DNA of 64,000 nt from JABDPF01 sp037384065 (lineage in GTDB: Bacteria > Pseudomonadota > Gammaproteobacteria > Xanthomonadales > SZUA-36), in NCBI GenBank assembly GCA_037384065.1, contig JARROJ010000001.1, forward strand, positions 51,345-115,344. Reading direction: 5' to 3'. Within the stretch, counting starts at the first letter, position 1. Each line of letters opens with the position of its first letter. Of this stretch, positions 17,967-27,669 are shown one piece after another. A program made the translations under genes and the position numbers. Under the pieces are notes generated by a model that had not been told where the DNA came from, did not search any database, and worked only from the letters and a program-made list of their open reading frames with translations.

Positions 17967-19220
17967 ATGAACCCCAGAAAATCAGGTCGCTTCGTCAGCC
18001 GACTCACCCGCAGCACGATGGCCATGATCATGGCCGGCGGGCGCGGTTCGCGGCTCGAGGACCTGACCGAAATCCGGGCCAAGCCGGCCACGCCGTTCGG
18101 CGGCAAGTTCCGCATCATCGATTTTCCGCTGTCCAACTGCGTCAACTCCGGCATTCGCCAGATCTTCGTGCTGACCCAGTACAAGGCGCACTCGCTGATC
18201 CAGCACATCCACCGCGGCTGGGGCTACCTGCGGGGCGAGTTCGGGGAGTTCATCCAGATCATTCCCGCCCAGCAGCAGATGGGCGAGCACTGGTACCTCG
18301 GCACCGCCGACTGCATCTACCAGAACATCAACGAGATCCGCGAGCACAGCCCCGAGCACGTGCTGATCCTGGCCGGCGATCACATCTACAAGATGGACTA
18401 CGGCCCGATGATCGCGGCGCACGCCGAGAACAAGGCCGACATCACGGTCGGCGTCATCCAGGTGCCGCTGCACGAGGCGACCGGTTTCGGGGTCATGTCG
18501 ATCGACGAGAACAATCGCGTCAAGCACTTCGACGAGAAACCGGCCAATCCGCAGCACGTGCCGGGCAACCCGGACGCCGCGATGGTGTCCATGGGCATTT
18601 ACGTCTTCGACCGTGAATTTCTGATCGACATCCTCAAGAAGGACGCGGCCAACCCGGATTCCTCCCACGACTTCGGGCACGACGTGATTCCGGAAGCGAT
18701 CGACAACTTCCGCGTCTTCGCCTACCCCTTTCACGACGTCAAGACCCGCGCGCAGAGTTACTGGCGCGACGTCGGGACCGTGGACGCCTACTTCCGCGCC
18801 AACCTGGAACTCGTCTACGTGCACCCGGAACTGAACCTGTACGACGAGGACTGGCCGATCTGGACCTACCAGGAACAGTTACCGCCGGCCAAGTTCGTGC
18901 TCGACGACTCCGGGCGCATCGGCATGGCGACCAACTCGATGGTCTCCGGCGGTTGCATCGTTTCCGGCGCCTACGTCAAGCAATCGCTGCTGTTTTCCAG
19001 CGTGACCATCGACGAGGGCAGCGAAATCATCCAGGCCGTGATCCTGCCGCAGGTGAGCATCGGCAAGAACTGCCGCATCACGCGGGCCATCATCGACAAG
19101 CGCTGCGTAATCCCGGACAACACGGTGATCGGCGAAGACCACGCCGAGGACGCCAAGCGCTTCAAAGTGACGGCCGAGGGCGTGGTGCTGGTCTGCCCCC
19201 ACATGCTGAAGGCGTCGTGA
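17967..19220 (+). CDS. glgC: Glucose-1-phosphate adenylyltransferase (ADP-glucose pyrophosphorylase)
   Basis: Makes ADP-glucose and PPi from ATP and glucose-1-phosphate, the committed step of glycogen synthesis. 417 residues with the N-terminal MAMIMAGGRGSRLEDLTEIRAKPATPFGGK-type nucleotidyltransferase motif (GGRGSRL), sugar-phosphate region FGVMSIDENNRV and a C-terminal left-handed beta-helix (VSGGCIVSGAYVKQ, VILPQVSIGKNC). GGAGA precedes the ATG. The PPi released could feed the PPDK encoded further on, though that is speculation. Converges on glgA. Confidence 0.96.
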   Translation: MNPRKSGRFVSRLTRSTMAMIMAGGRGSRLEDLTEIRAKPATPFGGKFRIIDFPLSNCVNSGIRQIFVLTQYKAHSLIQHIHRGWGYLRGEFGEFIQIIPAQQQMGEHWYLGTADCIYQNINEIREHSPEHVLILAGDHIYKMDYGPMIAAHAENKADITVGVIQVPLHEATGFGVMSIDENNRVKHFDEKPANPQHVPGNPDAAMVSMGIYVFDREFLIDILKKDAANPDSSHDFGHDVIPEAIDNFRVFAYPFHDVKTRAQSYWRDVGTVDAYFRANLELVYVHPELNLYDEDWPIWTYQEQLPPAKFVLDDSGRIGMATNSMVSGGCIVSGAYVKQSLLFSSVTIDEGSEIIQAVILPQVSIGKNCRITRAIIDKRCVIPDNTVIGEDHAEDAKRFKVTAEGVVLVCPHMLKAS

Positions 19221-19236
19221 CCGCCGGCGGCGGGCC

Positions 19237-20703
19237 CTACTCCCGTACCAGCTTGCGGAGCCGCTCCTCGTAGAGCCTGCCCTGCTCGGCCCAGGAGTAG
19301 TCTTTCTGCATGCCGTTGTAGACCACCTGTTTCCAGGCGTGCTTGTTCGCGTAGAGTTTGAGCGCCGTGGTCATGCCCCAGGTCAGCCCGTTCGCATCGA
19401 AGTCGTGGAACACGATGCCGGTGCCGTAGCCGGTCTTCGGGTCGAAATGCTGCACCGAGTCGGCCAGGCCGCCGGTGGCGCGGACCAGCGGGACCGTGCC
19501 GTACTTCAGGCTGTACATCTGGTTCAGGCCGCAGGGCTCGTAGCGTGACGGCATCACGAACACGTCGCTGCCGGCCTCGATCCGATGAGCCAGCGGATTG
19601 TTGAACCCGCGGTAAAAACCGACCCGCCCCGGAAACTCGTTCTGCAACCAGTTGAAGAACTGCTCGTACGCGGGCTCGCCGCTGCCCAGCACCAGCAGCG
19701 AGAAATCGTGCTCGCGCAGCAGGGCCGGAACGGCCTGCTCGACGAGTTCGATGCCCTTCTGATAGGTCAGGCGCGTCACCATGCCGAACAGCGGGCGGTC
19801 GAACACGTACTCGAGCCCCAGTTCCTCCAGCACCGCCCGCTTGTTCTTCTCCTTGCCGGCGAGATCGGATGCGCTGTAGGTGAACGGAATCAGGGGATCG
19901 CTCGCGGGATCCCACTCGCCGTAGTCGACGCCGTTGAGGATGCCGACCAGGCGTCCGTGCCGCGCCCGCAAGGCGTGCTCGAGGCCCATGCCGTACTCGT
20001 GCCCGAGAATCTCTTTCGCATAGGTCGGGCTGACGGTGGTCAGCAGGTCCGCGTGGGTCACGCCGGTTTTGAGAAAATTGACGCGACCGTGGTACAGGTC
20101 TTCCTGGTCGAGGAAGTCGGTCGAGTGTTCCAGCCCGATGGCGCCGAGCACGTCGTTGCCGAACACGCCCTGGTAACCGATGTTGTGGATGGTCAGGACC
20201 GTGCGGGTATCCCGGAACAGGTCGTCCCAGGCGTATGCCGTCTTCAGGTAGACCGGCAACAGGGCGGTATGCCAGTCGTGGATATGGAACAGGTCCGGCC
20301 GGAATCGAAGCCGCTGGCACATCTCGATCGCCGCCCGGGTCAGCAACACGAAGCGGATGTGCTCGTCGTCGCCGCCGTACAGGTCGGGGCCGGCGAACAG
20401 CTCCGGGCATTGCAGCAGGTAGAACGGCGGGCTGTCCGCATCCTGTCGGGCGCGCACGATCCAGAAATGGACCGTATGCCCGTCCAGTTCCATCGCCATG
20501 TCCTGCAGTTCGGGCACCACCTCGATCTCCAGCGCGCCCTCCTCGATGCTGCTGTAGAACGGCATCAGCAACCGCACGTCGTGCCCGCGGCTGTTGAGGT
20601 AGGCGTGCAGCGCCGCGGTGACGTCGGCCAGTCCGCCGGTCTTGGCCAGCGGGGTCATTTCGGAGGCGGCGAGACAGATTCTGAGCGGCTTGCTGGCGGG
20701 CAT
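19237..20703 (-). CDS. glgA: Glycogen synthase (ADP-glucose type)
   Basis: GT5 glycogen synthase of 488 residues adding glucose from ADP-glucose to alpha-1,4 chains. The N-terminal ADP-glucose motif KTGGLADV is present, as are MVTRLTYQKGIE and the C-terminal active-site motif MPSRYEPCGLNQMYSLKYG. The end lies 16 bases from the convergent glgC stop. Divergent from the crotonase gene with a 71-base gap. Confidence 0.95.
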   Translation of the reverse strand: MPASKPLRICLAASEMTPLAKTGGLADVTAALHAYLNSRGHDVRLLMPFYSSIEEGALEIEVVPELQDMAMELDGHTVHFWIVRARQDADSPPFYLLQCPELFAGPDLYGGDDEHIRFVLLTRAAIEMCQRLRFRPDLFHIHDWHTALLPVYLKTAYAWDDLFRDTRTVLTIHNIGYQGVFGNDVLGAIGLEHSTDFLDQEDLYHGRVNFLKTGVTHADLLTTVSPTYAKEILGHEYGMGLEHALRARHGRLVGILNGVDYGEWDPASDPLIPFTYSASDLAGKEKNKRAVLEELGLEYVFDRPLFGMVTRLTYQKGIELVEQAVPALLREHDFSLLVLGSGEPAYEQFFNWLQNEFPGRVGFYRGFNNPLAHRIEAGSDVFVMPSRYEPCGLNQMYSLKYGTVPLVRATGGLADSVQHFDPKTGYGTGIVFHDFDANGLTWGMTTALKLYANKHAWKQVVYNGMQKDYSWAEQGRLYEERLRKLVRE

Positions 20704-20774
20704 GGCTTTTCGTCCGGACGATGCGCAAAATGGTATTTTACGGGCACCGCAGCCCGCGAAGCGAGAGCCAGATC

Positions 20775-21572
20775 ATGCCCGAACGCATCCTGCTGACCCG
20801 CGACGGCGACGTCGCCCACGTCCGGCTCAACCGGCCCGAGGTGCGCAACGCCCTCGACCTGCCGATGTTCCGCGCCATCGTCGACGTGCAGAAGCAACTG
20901 GCGCGGGACCGCACCGTGCGCGCGGTGATCCTGGACGGCGCCGGGGTCGATTTCTGTTCCGGCCTGGACGTCAAGGCGATCATGCGCGACCGCGCGGGCA
21001 TCGTGAAACTGCTGCTGAAATGGCTGCCGTGGCGCGCCAATCTCGCGCAACGGGTCAGCGTCGGCTGGCGGCGCCTGCCGGTGCCGGTCATCGCGGCGCT
21101 GCACGGTCGCTGCTGGGGCGGCGGCCTGCAGATCGCGCTCGGCGCCGATTACCGCATCGTGACGCCGGACGCCTCGCTATCGGTAATGGAAGGCCGCTGG
21201 GGACTGATCCCGGACATGGGTGGCAACCTGGCGTTGCGCGAAGTGGTCGGCGGCGACCACGCCCTGTGGCTGGCCCTCTCGGCGGAAGTCGTCGACGCCC
21301 CGCGCGCGGTGGCGCTGGGCCTGGCTTCGGCGCTCGCCGAGGATCCGCTGGCCGAGGCCCGGCGCATGTGTGCGGTCGCGTGCGAGCGCTCCCCGGACGC
21401 CGTCGCGGCCGTCAAGCGCCTGTTCCGCGGCGGCTGGACGCGGCGGCCGGGCGGAATGCTGGCGCAGGAAACGTTCCTGCAGGCCCGGATTCTCGCCGGG
21501 CGTAACCAGCGTATCGCGTCGCAGCGGCAACAGGGACAGGACCGCGACTACGCACCGCGCGGCCGCTGGTAA
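20775..21572 (+). CDS. Crotonase / enoyl-CoA hydratase family protein
   Basis: 265 residues. Crotonase-fold features: LNRPEVRNALD, the oxyanion-hole loop FCSGLDVKAI, HGRCWGGGLQIALGADYRI and the downstream SVMEGRWGLIPDMGG. The Glu in MEGRWG is retained, typical of the crotonase/enoyl-CoA hydratase-like subgroup with GLIPDM. The exact CoA substrate cannot be read from sequence. ATG 20775 fits the family start. It is not linked to other beta-oxidation genes; its 3' end overlaps the convergent alpha/beta-hydrolase gene. Confidence 0.87.
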   Translation: MPERILLTRDGDVAHVRLNRPEVRNALDLPMFRAIVDVQKQLARDRTVRAVILDGAGVDFCSGLDVKAIMRDRAGIVKLLLKWLPWRANLAQRVSVGWRRLPVPVIAALHGRCWGGGLQIALGADYRIVTPDASLSVMEGRWGLIPDMGGNLALREVVGGDHALWLALSAEVVDAPRAVALGLASALAEDPLAEARRMCAVACERSPDAVAAVKRLFRGGWTRRPGGMLAQETFLQARILAGRNQRIASQRQQGQDRDYAPRGRW

Positions 21573-22663
21573 GCCCCCGCGTCGACCGCCTCGATGAATT
21601 CGCCGACGCGGCGCCAGGCCTCGCCGGCCTCCGGGACCTCGGGGTAAAAAAGCTGCCAGACATGCAACAGGCCGGGCCAGCTCTGCAGGCGGGCCGGTGA
21701 GCCCGCGGCCAGCGCCTTGTTCACGTAACGGCGGGCGTCGTCGTACAGCATCTCGGACTCGCTCACCTGCAACAGGGTCGGGGGCAGACGCGAAAGGTCG
21801 CCACGCACCGGCGACACCAGCGGGTTGGCCGGGCGCAGGCGGTTGTCCAGCACGAACATCCAGCTCAGCACGCTCTGAGGCACCCGGGCCAGTCGTCCGA
21901 ACAGGGTCGAAATGAGGGTGTCGGTAGCCAGGTTGCCGCGTATGCTCGGGCTGGTGTACGTCGAGTCCGTCAGCGGCGAGAGGGCCACGACCGCGTCCGG
22001 CTGGCGCAGCGCCGCATCGCGCGCCCAGGCCGACAGCACCAGCGCCAGGTTGCCGCCGGCGGAATCGCCGCCGAAATAGACGCGCTGCGCGGGCGCCGGC
22101 CCCTCGGGCCCGTTTTCGAGCAACCAGCGATACGCCGACTGACCGTCCCGAATGCAATCGCGGCGCGCGTTCTCCGGCATCAGGCGGTAATCGACCGCCA
22201 GCACCGCCGCGCGGGCCACCGCCGAAAACCGGCAGGTCGCGGTGCGGTGGCTGTGCGGACTGCCGGCGATGAAGGCGCCGCCGTGCAGATAGAGTACGCG
22301 ACGATCCGGGTCCGCGTCGGGCGCCAGCACCCACTCGCACCGCACGCCGTCGGCCTCGACCGGTCGAAAGGCGCAATCGAACCGGCGGCCGCCCGGGATG
22401 TCCTCCATGAACTGCCGCGCAAAGCGGATCATGCCGCCGCGGGACAGGCCCTCGACCTGGGGACGCAGTTTTTCGATCGCCGCGACCGCACCCGCGTGGC
22501 CGTCGCTCGGACCGTCGGGCGCGCCGCAGTCCTCGAACGCCGCCGGGTCGACCGGCGCATCGTAACGGGACAGATCCTCGCCGCGGCGAAAGAGCCAGGC
22601 GAGAACCAGGAACACGGCAAGCGCCGTGGCCAGGATTCCGAGTAGCGTCAACACGACCGTCAT
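21548..22663 (-). CDS. Membrane-anchored alpha/beta hydrolase (HSL family)
   Basis: 371 residues. One N-terminal membrane segment (VLTLLGILATALAVFLVLAWLF) is followed by an esterase/lipase domain: oxyanion motif LYLHGGAFIAGS, nucleophile elbow FGGDSAGGNLAL and the late His in GLLHVWQLF. This is the hormone-sensitive-lipase/acetyl-hydrolase type with a tethered periplasmic or cytosolic domain. CAGGAGAAC precedes the ATG, which overlaps the gabT stop by four bases. The 3' end overlaps the crotonase gene by 25 bases. Confidence 0.87.
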   Translation of the reverse strand: MTVVLTLLGILATALAVFLVLAWLFRRGEDLSRYDAPVDPAAFEDCGAPDGPSDGHAGAVAAIEKLRPQVEGLSRGGMIRFARQFMEDIPGGRRFDCAFRPVEADGVRCEWVLAPDADPDRRVLYLHGGAFIAGSPHSHRTATCRFSAVARAAVLAVDYRLMPENARRDCIRDGQSAYRWLLENGPEGPAPAQRVYFGGDSAGGNLALVLSAWARDAALRQPDAVVALSPLTDSTYTSPSIRGNLATDTLISTLFGRLARVPQSVLSWMFVLDNRLRPANPLVSPVRGDLSRLPPTLLQVSESEMLYDDARRYVNKALAAGSPARLQSWPGLLHVWQLFYPEVPEAGEAWRRVGEFIEAVDAGAYQRPRGA

Positions 22664-23952
22664 CGTCCGTTCTCCTGTCGGCAGCAGTCCGCCATGGCGT
22701 CCGCGAGGATGGCCAGCCCCTCGTCCACCTGCGGCATCGGAATCGTCAACGGCGTGAGAATGCGTATGACGTTCCCGCGCACGCCGCAGGACAGCAGGAC
22801 CAGTCCGCGTTCCGCCGCGCTGGCGACCAGCGCCTTGGCGAGCAACGCATCCGGCCGCGCCGGATCGCCGCCGGTCACGAGTTCCATGGCGACCATCGCG
22901 CCGAGGCCGCGAACGTCGCCCACGCGGTCGGGAAAGGCGCGCTGCAACGAGCGCAACCCCGCCTGAATCCGCGCGCCCACTTCGACTGCGCGGTCGCACA
23001 GGCGCTCCTGCTCGATCACCTCGAGCACGGCCAGCCCGGCCGCGCAGGCCAGCGGCGAGCCCGCGTAGGTGCCGCCCAGTCCGCCGGGCTCGGGGGCGTC
23101 CATGACCGCCTGCCGGCCGGTCACCGCGGCGAGCGGAAGGCCACCCGCGATCCCCTTGGCCAGCGTCATCAGATCCGGTTCGACGCCGTGATGCTGGCAC
23201 GCAAACAGCTTTCCGGTTCGACCGAATCCTGTTTGTATTTCATCCATTATCAATAAGATGTCATGCTTATCGCATACTTCACGCAAACTCTTCAGAAACC
23301 CTTCGGGCGCCGGGTAGAACCCACCCTCGCCCTGCACCGGTTCGACGATGATCGCGGCCACCTGGTCGGGCTGCAGGTCACTGCTGAACAGGGTCTCCAG
23401 GGCGGCGAGTGACGCTTCGGCCGTGACGCCGAGGTACGCCGCCGGGAACGGTGCATGGTAAATGCCGGGCGTAAACGGACCGAACCCCTTCTTGTAGGGG
23501 ACGACCTTGCCGGTCAGGCCCATGCACAGATTGGTGCGGCCGTGAAACGCGCCGCTGAACGCGATGACGCCCGGCCTTCCGGTCGCCGCGCGGGCGATCT
23601 TGATCGCATTCTCCACGGCTTCCGCCCCGGTCGAGACGAACATCGTGCGGGCGTCGCGCACCGGGGCCAGGCGGTTGATCCGCTCGGCCAGCTCGACCGC
23701 CTCGGCGTACGGCGTCACCATGATGCAACTGTGGCTGAAGCGTTCGGCCTGCGCGCGAACGGCTTCGACGATGTGCGGATGGCTGTGACCGGTGTTGAGC
23801 ACCGCGATCCCGGAGCCGAAATCGAGGTAGCGCCGGCCCTCGATATCCCAGAGTTCCGCGTTGCGGCCCCGCGCGACGTAAATCGGCAGGATGTTGCCCA
23901 TGCCGCGGGGGAATGCGCCCTGCTTGCGCCGTTGCCAGTCGCTGTTGTCCAT
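22660..23952 (-). CDS. gabT: 4-aminobutyrate (class III omega) aminotransferase
   Basis: Class III PLP aminotransferase of 430 residues, length and motifs as GabT: GSGIAVLNTGHSHPH, FVSTGAEAVENAIKIAR, FSGAFHGRTNL, MDEIQTGFGRTGKLF and the PLP lysine in MTLAKGIAGGLPLAAV. Transfers the amino group of GABA (or a related omega-amine) to 2-oxoglutarate. ATG 23952 is chosen over the upstream 24024 by family length. No succinate-semialdehyde dehydrogenase is next to it. The stretch at 23229-23298, coding for the conserved DEIQTGFG region and just before it, is only about 34% GC. Confidence 0.9.
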   Translation of the reverse strand: MDNSDWQRRKQGAFPRGMGNILPIYVARGRNAELWDIEGRRYLDFGSGIAVLNTGHSHPHIVEAVRAQAERFSHSCIMVTPYAEAVELAERINRLAPVRDARTMFVSTGAEAVENAIKIARAATGRPGVIAFSGAFHGRTNLCMGLTGKVVPYKKGFGPFTPGIYHAPFPAAYLGVTAEASLAALETLFSSDLQPDQVAAIIVEPVQGEGGFYPAPEGFLKSLREVCDKHDILLIMDEIQTGFGRTGKLFACQHHGVEPDLMTLAKGIAGGLPLAAVTGRQAVMDAPEPGGLGGTYAGSPLACAAGLAVLEVIEQERLCDRAVEVGARIQAGLRSLQRAFPDRVGDVRGLGAMVAMELVTGGDPARPDALLAKALVASAAERGLVLLSCGVRGNVIRILTPLTIPMPQVDEGLAILADAMADCCRQENGR

Positions 23953-24089
23953 CGCCCGTCGTCCGTCCGTTGCGAGAGACCATTGTCGCCCCTTCGCGCG
24001 CTGACGGAAAGTCGCACCACTCAAGCACTGTCCGCGCTGCCGGCAGGCTGGTAGGCTAGTACGCCATTTGCCTGCGATCGTGGAACCGC

Positions 24090-25028
24090 GTGGATTTCTT
24101 GCTTCTGATAACCGGACTGATCGGCTTGTGGCTGGGCACCGAGCTGACCATCGGCGGCGCGCTCGCGATCTCGCGCCGACTGAACCTGTCGGAGTTTTTC
24201 GTGGGCCTGGTGATCCTGTCGATCGGCAGCGATCTGCCCGAACTCGCGGTCGCCACAGACGCCGGCATCACGAGCCTGACCGGGCTCGATGCATCCGGGG
24301 TCGTCGTCGGGTCCTCGGTCGGCAGCGTGATCGCGCAAATCGGCTTCGTGCTCGGTATCGGCGCCGTCATCAGCCGCCTGTCCCTGCCCCGCGATTTCGT
24401 CTACCGCCACGGCGCGGTGCTCCTCACGGCCACCGTGATGTTGTTCGTGATCGCCCTGGACGGCACCGTAACGCGTGGCGAGGGCCTGGTGCTGATCGTC
24501 AGTTACGCCGTGTACGTGATCGCACTGCTGCGGAACAGCACCGACACGGCCAAGCAGGCGCCGGACGCCATCGCCGGCGGCGGCCTGCGCTCGTGGGTCC
24601 TGTTGGTGGTCGGACTGGCAACAGTGATCATGGGCTCGGAGGTCACGGTCGATTCGGTCATCAGCATCGCGCAGCGCCTGCAGATCAGCGAGGCCCTGAT
24701 CGCGGTTCTGATCATCGGCATCGGCACCAGCCTGCCCGAACTGTCGATATCGATCTCGGCCATCCTCAAACGCAGGACGCAGATGTCCGTCGGCAACATC
24801 ATCGGCAGCAACATCCTCGACACCCTGCTGCCGATCGGCATCGCTGCGGTGATCTCCACGGTCACCATCGAATCCCAGACCCGCTATTTCGATATTCCGT
24901 TCATCTTCGCAGTGACGGTCATCGTGCTTGGCCTGTTCCTGGCGCGCCGGGGCGTCTACCGGCCGCAGGGGGTCCTGATCCTGTCGCTGTACGGCGTCTA
25001 CGTCGCGATCAAGTTGGCCCAGTTCTGA
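24090..25028 (+). CDS. Calcium/sodium antiporter (CaCA family, YrbG-like)
   Basis: Inner-membrane cation exchanger of 312 residues with about ten hydrophobic helices and the two inverted alpha-repeats of the family: GSDLPELAVATDAGI in the first half and GTSLPELSISISAI in the second, each followed by glycine-rich VVGSSVGSVIAQ and NIIGSNILD. It begins with GTG. It is divergent from gabT (a TAGGCT-like -10 lies in the 137-base gap). Confidence 0.9.
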   Translation: MDFLLLITGLIGLWLGTELTIGGALAISRRLNLSEFFVGLVILSIGSDLPELAVATDAGITSLTGLDASGVVVGSSVGSVIAQIGFVLGIGAVISRLSLPRDFVYRHGAVLLTATVMLFVIALDGTVTRGEGLVLIVSYAVYVIALLRNSTDTAKQAPDAIAGGGLRSWVLLVVGLATVIMGSEVTVDSVISIAQRLQISEALIAVLIIGIGTSLPELSISISAILKRRTQMSVGNIIGSNILDTLLPIGIAAVISTVTIESQTRYFDIPFIFAVTVIVLGLFLARRGVYRPQGVLILSLYGVYVAIKLAQF

Positions 25029-25082
25029 TCCCGACGGTTCGAGGTGATTGATCCGCCGCCCGTTCTGGGCGAGCATGGCCGC

Positions 25083-26309
25083 ATGCCCTCTTCCCGCGGA
25101 ATTCAGGTGCCCCGCATTCGCCCGCGACAGAGAACGATCGTGGCGGACGGCAGGCCGACAACGCGCACGATCTCGGTCGCGGTCCAACCAGCTCGCCGCG
25201 TTCCGCCCGGGAGCGCGCGACGTATCCGGCTTTTGATCGGCCTGCTGCTCGCGCCCCTCATGGCCGCCTGCGCAGGAAGTCCGCTCACCCCCTGGTCCGC
25301 CGACGGACCGCCTCTGGTCGTGGCGCCCGCCGCCAGCGTCGGTGTTCACGATCGGCGCGGACGGTTCCGCGAGATCGCCTGCGCCGTGATCGACGCCCGT
25401 GCGGCGGACCAGCCCGGCTACCAGCCCTGCCGCGAGGCCCTCACCGGGATCGGCGAAGAACCCGGCGCAACCGGGGCTGCCGTCGACCTCGGACCGTCGC
25501 GACGGGGCCTTGTCGCGGCGCTGGTTCCGGGGATCGGCTGGGACTGCTTCGGCAACTGGATCGGTTTCCGGCAACTGCCGGATGCACTCGACGAGCGGTC
25601 CGGTTTCCCGGGCTTCGTGCTGGAAGTGGACGGCCTGTCTGGCTCGACGAACAATGCCCGCCAGATTCGCGAACGGATCCTGGCCGACGCGGACCGATTG
25701 GCGAACCGCTCCCTGGTGCTGATCGGCTATTCAAAAGGCGCGCCGGACAGCCTCGAGGCCCTGGTCGCCTATCCCGAAATCCGCCGCTATGTGGCCGCGA
25801 TGGTCAGCGTCGCCGGCGCCATCGGTGGCTCGCCCCTGGCCAATATCGCCACCGAGGGGCAACTCGATCTGCTGCGACACGTACCGGACGCGAATTGCAC
25901 GCGCGGCGACGATCAGGGCATCGAAAGCCTGCAGCCGGCGGTGCGGCGCGCGTGGCTGGCCGAGCATCCCCTGCCGCAGGACATTCCGTATTATTCGGTG
26001 GTTTCGCTGCCGACGGAGGACCGCATCTCGGCGATCTTGCGGGGTCCGCACCGTCGACTGGCGCGCATCGACCCGCGCAACGACGGCCAACTGATCGCCT
26101 GGGACCAGATCATTCCGGGCAGTACGCTGGTCGCGTACCTGAACGCGGACCACTGGGCGGTGGCCGTTCCGATCGCCGAATCCCACCCGTTCCTGGGCAG
26201 GACGTTCGTCAATCACAACGACTACCCCTGGCGGGCGATCCTCGAGGCCATCCTGCGCTTCGTCGAGGAAGACCTCGAGCGGCGCGACGCCCTCAGCGGT
26301 AACCGATGA
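25083..26309 (+). CDS. Putative lipoprotein of alpha/beta-hydrolase type
   Basis: About 408 residues. A membrane-targeting segment LLIGLLLAPLMAACAGS has a clear lipobox (Cys). The mature part holds VLIGYSKGAPDSLEAL, a GxSxG-like elbow, followed by MVSVAGAIGGSPLAN and a late NADHWAVAV with a candidate His, so a serine-hydrolase fold is likely though no known family is recognised. The start is uncertain: GTG 25044, ATG 25083 and GTG 25140 are all in frame, and the last would give a more usual signal-peptide length. It overlaps the convergent yfcC stop by 17 bases. Confidence 0.68.
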   Translation: MPSSRGIQVPRIRPRQRTIVADGRPTTRTISVAVQPARRVPPGSARRIRLLIGLLLAPLMAACAGSPLTPWSADGPPLVVAPAASVGVHDRRGRFREIACAVIDARAADQPGYQPCREALTGIGEEPGATGAAVDLGPSRRGLVAALVPGIGWDCFGNWIGFRQLPDALDERSGFPGFVLEVDGLSGSTNNARQIRERILADADRLANRSLVLIGYSKGAPDSLEALVAYPEIRRYVAAMVSVAGAIGGSPLANIATEGQLDLLRHVPDANCTRGDDQGIESLQPAVRRAWLAEHPLPQDIPYYSVVSLPTEDRISAILRGPHRRLARIDPRNDGQLIAWDQIIPGSTLVAYLNADHWAVAVPIAESHPFLGRTFVNHNDYPWRAILEAILRFVEEDLERRDALSGNR

Positions 26310-27669
26310 GCACCGCGATCACCATCGTCACGCTGCCCAGCACCAGCAACTGCAGCATCAGCGGCCAGATAAAGCGGAACCAGCGGCCGTAGGGAATCCC
26401 GCAGATCCCGAGGATGCCCATCAGCACGGCGTTGGTCGGCACGATCATGTTCATGAAGCCATCGCCCATCTGGTACGCCAGCACGGCGACCTGGCGGCTC
26501 ACGCCGACGATGTCCGAGATCGGGCCCATGATCGGCATGGTCACGTAGGCCTGGCCGGAACCCGACGGCACGAAGAAATTCAGCGCGCTCTGGATGAACA
26601 GCATGCCGATCGCGGACGCCTCCGCCCCGGCGGCGAGCAGCGGCTGCGACAGGCCGTGCACGATCGTATGCAGGACCTGGCCGTCGTCCAGCGTGATCTG
26701 GATCGCGCGCGCGAACCCGATCAGCAGCGCGGTTCCGATCAATTCCCCGGCGCCGTTGACGAAATGCCGCGCCATGTCGTCGAAGCTGAGACGCGCGATC
26801 ACGCCCGCCACGATCGCCAGCGCAAAAAACGCGGCGCCGAGTTCGACGAAGTACCACTGGTGTTCCTTGATGCCCCAGACGACGAACACGAGGGTCGCCA
26901 GCGTCGCCAGCAACACCAGCCGTTGCCGCAGGGTTATCGGGCCGGTCTGCGGCGGCTCCGGCGGCTGCGCCTCGGGGATATCGGCGACCAGCGACGCGGC
27001 CGGGTCGTTGCGCACGCGGTTCGCGTAACGCAGCACGTGCACGTAACCGAGCGCAAAGAACGGCAGGAACATCGCCAGGCGGAACATCAGCCCCGAGACC
27101 GGCTCCAGGCCGGCCACCTCCTGCGCCACCAGCACCGTGAAGGGGTTCATCACGGCCGTGCCGTAACCGATGCCGTAACCGACCACCATGATGCCGAGCG
27201 CCGCGACCGTGTCCATCCGCATGCCGACACACAACGTGATCAGGATCGCGACCAGCGGAATGTACTCCTCGGCCATGCCGATGGTCGACGAGCCGATCGC
27301 GAAGGCCAGCATGCCCATCAGGATCAGCAACGCGGGCTGGCCGCCGAAGCGGCGCAGTATGCGGGCCAGGGCCGCGTCGAGTGCGCCGGTCGCGCGAATC
27401 ACCGCGAGCGCGCCGCCAATCAGGAACACGAAGAAGATGATGCCCTGCGCGTCGCCCAGGCCGCGCGGAATGACCGTGAACAACTCGGTCAGGGGCAGCC
27501 GCGGCGCGTCCTCGATGACCGCGTAGGTGCCCGGCACCACGACCTCGTGGCCGTGACTCGTTTCGGTCGCGAACTTCCCGGCCGGCAACAGCAGCGTCAG
27601 CGCGTAGGCGAGCACGATCATGCCGTACAGCAGGACCAGCGTATGGGGTACTTTGAGTTTTTTGATCAT
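26293..27669 (-). CDS. yfcC: YfcC family transporter
   Basis: Inner-membrane carrier of 458 residues with about 12 hydrophobic segments, of the DcuC/YfcC (C4-dicarboxylate or basic amino acid) family. Recognisable stretches: MIKKLKVPHTLVLL, GGALAVIRATGALDA, GSSTIGMAEEYIPLV, the second-repeat FFVPSGSGQAYVTMPIM and MGDGFMNMIVPTNAVLMGILG. The transported substrate is not established. It is followed by none of its own operon partners. Confidence 0.88.
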   Translation of the reverse strand: MIKKLKVPHTLVLLYGMIVLAYALTLLLPAGKFATETSHGHEVVVPGTYAVIEDAPRLPLTELFTVIPRGLGDAQGIIFFVFLIGGALAVIRATGALDAALARILRRFGGQPALLILMGMLAFAIGSSTIGMAEEYIPLVAILITLCVGMRMDTVAALGIMVVGYGIGYGTAVMNPFTVLVAQEVAGLEPVSGLMFRLAMFLPFFALGYVHVLRYANRVRNDPAASLVADIPEAQPPEPPQTGPITLRQRLVLLATLATLVFVVWGIKEHQWYFVELGAAFFALAIVAGVIARLSFDDMARHFVNGAGELIGTALLIGFARAIQITLDDGQVLHTIVHGLSQPLLAAGAEASAIGMLFIQSALNFFVPSGSGQAYVTMPIMGPISDIVGVSRQVAVLAYQMGDGFMNMIVPTNAVLMGILGICGIPYGRWFRFIWPLMLQLLVLGSVTMVIAVLIGYR

